The notes under the pieces were generated by a model. The model was not told the DNA's origin. It made no database searches and saw only the letters and a program-made list of their open reading frames with translations. From Nigrospora sphaerica (lineage: Eukaryota; Ascomycota; Sordariomycetes; Amphisphaeriales; Apiosporaceae), in NCBI GenBank assembly GCA_018287875.1, contig JAGVVL010000015.1, positions 2,108,001 through 2,172,000 on the forward strand: 64,000 bases of DNA, read 5' to 3'. Made by a program: the position numbers and the translations under genes. Position 1 is the stretch's first letter. Every line of letters starts with the position of its first letter. Shown here in pieces: positions 57,148-64,000 of this stretch.

Positions 57148-58717
57148 TCACTGGTCTTTCTTTTTTGTCGGTTGCCAGTCCGTGAACGCGGTGCCGATAA
57201 TGGTCGCGACTGTCAGTCCTACCGGGAGATACAGTGTCTGGGTCACGGCAGCGTCGTAGCCCAGCAAGACGTCCTTCAGCCGGTAATCCCCGACAAGATG
57301 GCGTATCTCGGCTAAGCCCACGTGTCCGAAAAGAGTCGTGTTGACAGCAGGGCTGCGGCTGGAGACCTCGACCAGCAGACGGTTTTGGAACAACGCGGCC
57401 GAGACGACAATCCAGATGGCGTTGCCCATCGTGGCGCCGAAGCCCAGCATGGCCACACCCAAGGGCAAATCCTCCGCTTCCATGACGGTCTGAAGGGCAA
57501 TGGTGGGCGTCTGGATACCGACACCGACAGAGAGGCCCAGGAACGCGAGAAGGCCGAGTATTTTGACAAAAGCATCATCCAACCGGACCGTGGTCAAGAG
57601 GCCAGATGCCACGGGTGCCAATATGGTGGTTGCTATCATGAAGGCTGCGCGCGCCAGTAAGCGTCAGTAGTCCAGGGGGCTGGGAAGCAACCGACTCACG
57701 GTGGTAGTAGCCTACGCGGTTGATGGCCGCGCCTCCCGATAACAAGCCCACCAAGATGCCGGTTAGCATAGGCAACAGCAGGAACCCCGAGCGAGTCGCG
57801 CTGAAGCCCCTGACGCCTTGGAAGTACAGAGTCACGTAGTACTCCGTCACGGCCAGCGCCCCGTTCGCGCAGGCATTAAACCAGGCACCCGCAAGAACAG
57901 ATCGCATGCGGAGAATCCGGAGTGGCAGTGTGGCCTTCTCTTGAATCTTCCACTGGCTCCACGCGAAGCCGGCGGCCAGCCCGCCGAAAAGGACAAAAAG
58001 CACCACGATGCGTGCGTCGGTCCATCCGTGTCGGATTCCCCCCCATTGCAGCGCCAGCAACAGACATACCAGCGCCGGGATCACGAGCACCGTGCCAAGG
58101 ATGTCGAACTTCTTGGCCTTCTCGAACCACGTGAGTTCGGCATCAGGCACGATGCGCAGGTCGCCGAGCCTGTGCCGAGGGAAGCATTGTGATACGATAA
58201 CTACGGAGCCGGAAGAAATACCGGCGGCCCCTATGCCGGCCAGGGCGCGTCCGAGGATAAAGGCCCAAGACGTCGCAGCGACGGTGCAGAGCATAGAGCC
58301 CGTCTCGAAAATGGCGAGCGACACGAGGTATAGGCGCTTCGCAGGTACCATACTGAACAGTTTCCCGTAGGTGAAGCTGAAGCTCGCGGCCATGACCGAG
58401 TAGGCCGAGGAATACCAGCCAATGTCCTCTAGAGTGTGGAATTGGTTGGTCAAGCTCGGAACGGTGGCCGCCACAATTGTGAGGTCTAGGCCGTGGAGAA
58501 ACGAGGCGGCGGCCACAGCAGCCGTTGTCATCCAGAGGCGGAGACCTCGCGGGTACTCGTCTTCTGTCTCGCCCGGTCGTCGTGATGCGTCTGCCGCCGG
58601 TAGGACCTCGAATTGTTCTTGGGGTCCACTAGCCGGGCGGTCCCGAGCCTTTACGGCACGTGGGGCCTCAGCGTTCACCATGGATGACATCTCTGCGTCG
58701 CAGGTAGGCTGAGACAC
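57148..58717 (-). CDS. MFS multidrug-type transporter with an internal in-frame loss
   Basis: Major facilitator of the 14-TM drug/toxin:proton antiporter type, 504 aa in two exons (58717-57700 and 57644-57148; 55-bp intron joining GYYH to PFMIATTI). A polar N-terminal tail precedes helix 1 (AAAVAAASFLHGLDLTIVAATVPSL). LEDIGWYSSAYSVMAASF, GKLFSMVPAKRLYL and RALAGIGAAGISSGSVVIVSQCFPRHR follow as expected. After PRHR the sequence jumps to LGDLRIVPDAELTWFEKAKKFDILG, which in relatives comes about 60-75 residues later. TM5 with the antiporter motif C, and TM6, are missing with no intron to hide them. The rest of the protein is intact. Substrate unknown; activity doubtful. Confidence 0.9.
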
Positions 58718-59729
58718 AGAGACGTGCGGGTGAAGTTAGTTGAGGCCGATGGCGTGAGCATTCCTCTATCACTTGTGGTGCAGGGAGGGAATGGAACGGG
58801 GGTCAGATTCGAGGGACGCCGAAATCAAGAACTGCTCAGCAATAACCTAGCCGTCAGCAGTACTGGTATTTCGGGTCTGCGCTGGGCCACGTCACATGCT
58901 CCAACCGCCGGCGCTGGCTGGCGGCCCAACTGATTGGTCATGGGACGCAGCCACGCGCGCCGTTCGGCGCAAAACATAGATGTAGACGGCATGGTGCCGA
59001 CGTCCTACGCACCGTGGGAACTAAAGGGCTTGAAGAGAAAAAGGGCGTCTCTGCATGACGTTGGTTTAGTGTTATCAAGACGGGACGGCAACGGAGGGAG
59101 GTCCTTTTTGAGACTAAGGTTCCCGGCATGGGTCCTAGCATCGGTGGCCGTGTTAGAGTTCATTGCACACAGGTAAGTTGTTCGTGGCTTCCGTGATGGA
59201 TGGCACCCGCCCCAGCAGAGCAGGGAAGCAGCTTATCCACTGGTGTTCCAGGGTGGAAAGGATGGGATGGGGCCTCTTATCGATAAAGCCCAAGGGTCTA
59301 GAGCTGCACAGGTACTCGCCGCCCAGCGAACCTTGAGCTGCGCCTTCAGTACCTCACTTCTGCCCTACCGCATTCCCAGCCGCGCAGGCCACACCCGTAG
59401 CCAAAGCCGCTTTCGTCAAGCTCTGAGCAGATTCCTTGGGGCGGCTGAAGCTCCGACCCCACGCGAGCGGCTGTCTATTCACAGCAAGCGCGGCTGTGTC
59501 CGACTGCACCGCGCCTAGGAATTGCGCATGTGTGATTCTCTCTCCGCCCCCGGTGCCGTACCCGTTTCAGTGCCTCCGTACCAGCTCGTCTTATCCCACT
59601 CGCCACGTTCCGTTGGCGACGCCCGGCACGCCGACGCCGAACGCGCCGTCTCCGTAAGGGGGACCGTTCCCCACGCCATCGTCGTCCCATCGCCCGCACG
59701 CGACCGCGCCGTCATGATATGACACGAAC
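58718..59729. other. Divergent promoter region with a minimal uORF
   Basis: Separates the MFS and telomere-protein starts. ATG-ATA-TGA at 59714-59722 is a two-residue upstream ORF ending seven bases before the main ATG. Otherwise no gene is supported. Confidence 0.6.
59714..59722 (+). promoter_or_regulatory. Minimal upstream ORF (Met-Ile-stop)
   Basis: ATGATATGA precedes the telomere-protein ATG by seven bases. If the transcript starts upstream of it, scanning ribosomes meet it first; reinitiation only seven bases later is inefficient, so it may lower translation or be leaky-scanned. Confidence 0.5.
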
Positions 59730-62700
59730 ATGGCCGCCTATACCGACGTAGAGCCCACGCCGATTGCGCAGCTCAGCCCGGAGCTGTCCGCCGTCCCCAG
59801 CGCCGTGCGCGGTGTTGTCACCATTATCTGGCCCTACAGCTCCGTGAGCGACCTGTTCGCATTCATCCTCGCCGAGTCCGACTTGCGCCTGCGCCGACCG
59901 AAAGGCCAGGTTCGCGTCAACCTCTATGGCCCCAGCGCCAAGGCCATCGTGGCCACGGGCCTGAGTAGCGGTGATCTAGTACTTCTCAGTTTGGAGGGTG
60001 TGGAGTGGGAACCGGCCGAAGCCAACCGCCGCCTATCGGGAGCCGGTCTGGAGTGGCAGCTCAAGTTCACGAACAAGGCCCAGCTGCAGGTAGGACACCA
60101 TCGTCGCGCTAGGGGTTGCGGCTAACGTAACGTGCCTCTAGGTCACGGATGCGGAGACAAACGAGGCCAAAACTGTCCAGGTCGATCCGTTGCTATCGAT
60201 GGTGGAAGACGCCCAGCCCGAGAACCCAATCCTTACGGTTTCGGACGCAAAAGACTTGACGCCGCCGCCGCCCGGACTAGGCCACTTCACGCCGGCCAAG
60301 TCTGGCCCCGTGCGAAGTCTTGTTGACGGTGAGTTTGAGTCGCCTGCCTTTGTAAAGAGAGCTAGAGTCTCCTACGGCTCGCTCTTTGAAGACGGATTCG
60401 ACATCTTTGATGAAGATGGCGGGGCGCGTGGGCGAGGTCGGAAACGGGCTCGCTTTGGTCGCCCGAGTGGCGCCTGGCGATACACCAGCCAGTCACCCAG
60501 TCCGGAACGAGAACCAGAGCCGGAAGTTTCTGTGTCCGAGCATGACGATGAGGAGATGGCCGGGTCAGCCGAGGCCACGGTCAAGCCGGGCCACGAGACG
60601 AGCCACTCTGGCCCGTCGACGACCAAGTCGGAGGGGCTTCGCGCGAGCTCGCCGGCCCGTCCGCAGATAACTGACGAGGCATGCCAAACCGTGGAGACGG
60701 ACCTGCCTGCAACCTTGGCACCAAGCGCCGTCAGTGCCGCGGATGACAGGGGCTCAGCGCAACCCCCTCCAACCCCCGACGTACCCGCCGCTGCGAGCAG
60801 CCATGATATTTCCCTGGACCAGAGCCAGCAACCAGTGGATTTCGGTGCCTGGCCGGACGACGCAACGATGGCGATGCCGTCCTTCACCGACGCCGATAAA
60901 TTCGCACAAGGTCCCCTGGGCGTCGAGTCTCTGAACCCCGACTTACAGCTCGGGGGGCCTTTCCACCAGTCGTGGATGTCCCATGACAACTACCTCGAAC
61001 ATTCTCATAGTTATTCCGAAATGCCCACGGCCGCTGAAAATTTGCCACCACAATCAGGGTTCGGCTCTGGATTCACCCCCGAGAGCACTTCCAACCTCGC
61101 CGCCGTCCGGTTTGGATTTGGAGATTCTAGTGGCCGAGAGGTGTCCTTGTCCCCTCGCCCAGGCCATGACATGAACACCCATGGGCTGCCGCTCGAAGCA
61201 TACCCTCCTATCGAGGGTCAGGACCAGCCATCGCCTTTCGCCCAGGCCACGACGAATTACCCTCCGCTCGATGCTGATGGCAGGGTTATCTTGGCGAACA
61301 CGGCGCCGCAACCGAACGCAACCCCCTTTTTAGCACCGTCACTCACAGAAGCCACACGGCTGAGTCGCGAGGACACCTCGATACCCGACCCATCCCACCC
61401 AGACACACAGACGGCTTTTCACCGTGCGGATGCCAGTATTCCAGCCTGGTCAGCCACTGAGAGTGACTCGCACTCGGCACCGCAGTTTCCGAAGGAGAAA
61501 TCTGCTAGTACCGATAGTCACACCCCCGAACCCGCTCTCGTCATTGATCATAGCGGTTCCGACAGTGAGCTCGAGAATGGGCGGCCCGATGCCGGTGTCA
61601 TTGCATCTCTTGCTGATCACGGTTACGATCCAGTAGCTGTTGATTTCCAAGATGATGAGGGGGAAGCCCCATTGGAAGCCGAAGTGGGTGTGGAATACCC
61701 CGTTGACGAGGAGCCCGAGTACGATGAAGATGATATTGGTGACTACGACACGCGTCAATACACCGGGCCGGACGACGATGAGGACGACAGTCACGATGAA
61801 GACCTGCGACCCCGCTCGCTGGAGGAGCCGTTTGACGACGGTGAGGAGGAAGAGGAAGAAGAAGAGGAAGACTTTGACGAGGATGAGCCTGGAGAAGATG
61901 ACGACGATGACGAGTACGAGAGCGATGCAGAGATGGGGAATGGTCCACCCAACTCACAGCGGCAGCCTCCATCCGCATCATCTGCCCCGGTCGTAATCGA
62001 CCTGCTATCATCCGATGAAGAAGAAGACGAGAATCCACAAACGTTCTTGTCATCCAAGCCGCTCCCGTCCAACGTTCATTCAGTGCCCTCTCGTCCTGCA
62101 CCCGTCCGTACATCCCCCGAGTACGGCCCGGCGAGTGAAGAGGAGGAGGGCATCGAGGATGAGGATGGGCAAGGAGACGATGACGATGACGATGACCAGG
62201 CCAGCAGCGATGGTGAAGATTCTCAAGTAGAGGAGTATATGAGCGAATCGTACCGCGACAGCTCAGGGCCCGAGGATTCTGCCGACGACTCCGATGGCGC
62301 TGAGGATTTGCGTGAGGGAGTACCCAGAGTGGCAAGAGAAATCAGGCCCGTTACCCCTACGATACAGGCCATCGAGCCCGAAGAAAAAGCGGGAGGGGAA
62401 CAGGAGCTACCGCAGCAGGCGACGTCGCCTGACATACCGGCCGACACCGACGCAACTGCCTTGGAAGCAGTAGATGAGGAGATGCAAGATGTCCAGGCAG
62501 AAACCGAGCACAGCAATTCCCCGTCGCCGGCCGATAAAGATGTCGAACTACGGGATTCGAATCCTATCGAGGCTGTGGAGACCAGGGGGCCTCCAGGAGA
62601 CAACACGGCCGAGTTAAAGCCAACCAATCCCCTGTCGTCAAAGGAAGCCGAGACCACCGAGCGATCGCAAGAAAACGCCAGTACAGCTGATAAGGTCCAA

Positions 62701-64000
62701 CTTCAAGCAGACTCACCGGCGCTATTACTCGCGGAACACGTGGAAGAGGATAAGGAAATGGCAGACGCCCCTACCGTACCATCGTCTCCTCTCTTGACCC
62801 AGCCATTTACGTCGCATGTTGTGGACGAGAAGCATGAGGTTGTAATGCAAAATGCTCCGACTGGCAATGCAGAAGAAGCCGAGACGCAGCCCCCTACACC
62901 TATGGGTACCCAACAACTGGAAGTGTCAATATCCCACGAGTCTATTGCCAGAGCGACCATTTCTACCGGGAAAAATGACGCCTACACCGATACACCAGCC
63001 GAGGCCGGCTCGGAAACTAGTGAGGTGGATCTCAAGGAGTCCGTGGTCATCGATGAAGAGCAAGTGTTCGTAGCCAACGAGTTCCGTTCGACACAACGCG
63101 CCCCGTCTACGGATGAGCAGGTGGACACCACTCTGGAGACCTCCATAACCGTGGCCACGGCGCGTGACCTCGAGACCGGATCGGAACTAGGAAACACCGA
63201 TGCTGTTAAGGTCCCGGTGGCAACACCATCCCAGCTGCAGGGTGGTGCGCAGGATGAGCGCGAGGTGGACGACAGTGGCGCCTCTTCCGTGCCGTCCCCG
63301 TCGGACAACGATGATGCTCTACAAGCGCTCCTTAGGGAAGAGCATTTGAAGATGATCGAGGTGGACGATGGGGAACCGTCGCTGTTTCATCAAGGGGCAC
63401 CGACGCACAGTCCCGATGCAGAGATTGCGGCTGCTTCTTCTCCTTACGGCGACGATGCCTATGCGCAGGAGTTCCAGTCTGCAGCCTCGTCTGTCCACGA
63501 GCATGCGGCGGAGGATCAAGATTTCCGAAGCGAAGCCCCCGACACGAGTACCGAGCAGCCCGAGTTCAGTGACGCGATGGAAGTACAAGAACACTACGAA
63601 GATGCTACGTCATACCACGGAGACCAACAGGGCCCGGCATCGGTGCAAACAAATGACGCATTCTCTGATGCCTCTACAGGCTACACATCCCAACCGCCTC
63701 CCAAGCCGCGAGCCTTTGGACAGAGGGTCAGCACCCGTGAGGATACTGACGACGACCGGGGCGAGGACCCCAGTGTTCAGCTTGCACGGGCAGCTATAGC
63801 GTCAAGGAGAGGCACCCGGAGGCGCGATGCTACACCCGACACTACACACACATCTATCAGGACACGAAGCTCTTATAAGAGCTCGTCTCCCGACTTCGGC
63901 GACGACAGTGTGCAGATTGCTCGAGCGTCTCTCAACACGCCCTCCAAAGTCGTGTCCAAGACGCGTTCGGTGCCGCGTTCGACCTCACCAGCCTCATCCA
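59730..64000 (+). CDS. Telomeric ssDNA-binding (Pot1/Cdc13-type OB) domain protein, partial at right edge
   Basis: The N-terminal 150 residues match the telomere end-binding OB fold of Pot1/Cdc13-type proteins as annotated in Sordariomycetes (IAQLSPEL, VRGVVTIIWPYSS, FILAESDLRLRRPKGQVRVNLYG, GLEWQLKFTNKAQLQ). One intron at 60090-60141 joins LQ to VTDAE; the frame is then open to base 64000, giving at least 1,400 residues with the end not seen. The remainder is mostly disordered and acidic, with Glu/Asp runs near 61840-61920. VVIDLLSSDEEED (61990-62028) is a SUMO-interacting-type motif, and LVIDHSGSDSE a weaker one. Near the right edge SVQLARAAI and SVQIARASL form a repeated motif. Presumed role: nuclear chromosome-end protection. 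Confidence 0.85.

Noticed and set aside
1..64000. CRISPR array, rRNA operon or bacterial-type operon
   Set aside because: No regularly spaced repeats or rRNA sequence; introns and gene structure are eukaryotic.

Overview
The window is nuclear DNA of a filamentous ascomycete (Pezizomycotina). Class Sordariomycetes is likely, but I cannot name a species. Supporting signs are short introns (about 50-105 bp) with GTRNGT donors, CTRAC-like branch sites and YAG acceptors; GC-rich third codon positions; pyrimidine-rich leaders; and fungal-type families such as a BAS2-like cysteine-rich secreted protein, an HSPA12-type Hsp70-like ATPase, AAAP and MFS transporters, and a Pot1/Cdc13-type telomere protein. 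Genes lie on both strands, one transcript each, with gene-free stretches up to about 4.5 kb. I see no tRNA, rRNA, CRISPR array or complete autonomous transposon.

Layout, left to right. 1-15 kb: 3'-truncated GMC oxidoreductase (-); six-residue-short-of-717 AsnB-type asparagine synthase (+, five exons); class III-like sirtuin (-); a fold-back MITE-like repeat; dienelactone-hydrolase-family protein (-); a long empty stretch; small secreted cysteine-rich protein (+); a frameshifted Cys/His-repeat relic (+); and a conserved 142-aa protein with a frame-neutral intron (+). 15-31 kb: proton-translocating NAD(P) transhydrogenase (-, seven exons); secreted carboxylesterase (+); two related coiled-coil proteins tail to tail (+/-); and an Hsp70-like ATPase gene (+) that appears interrupted by a 258-bp insert. 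30.6-44.5 kb: TauD-type dioxygenase (-); four-TM membrane protein (-); tiny secreted protein (-); Rieske-DUF455 fusion (-); AMMECR1 protein (+). 45-64 kb: a doubtful Thr/Pro-rich ORF; Ras-like GTPase without a visible CAAX box (-); ankyrin protein (+); AAAP amino-acid transporter (-); MFS transporter lacking its TM5-TM6 segment (-); and a large telomeric OB-fold protein (+) that runs off the right edge.

How the genes relate: most look like independent housekeeping or accessory genes. The only local grouping by theme is 24.3-30.3 kb, where two coiled-coil proteins with a shared C-terminal signature sit next to an HSPA12-like ATPase. The GMC oxidoreductase and AsnB-type enzyme are divergent and could share a promoter region, but no polyketide synthase, peptide synthetase or terpene cyclase is present, so a metabolite cluster is not supported here.

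Most notable observations: a 258-bp insert between 8-bp direct repeats inside the conserved ATPase region of the Hsp70-like gene; a roughly 90-bp fold-back element with near-identical inverted arms; a Rieske domain fused to a ferritin-like di-iron (DUF455) domain; an MFS transporter with a clean in-frame internal loss; a 222-nt intron that could be retained without changing frame; a GC-AG intron; a three-codon uORF just before the telomere-protein start; and SUMO-interacting-like motifs in that protein.
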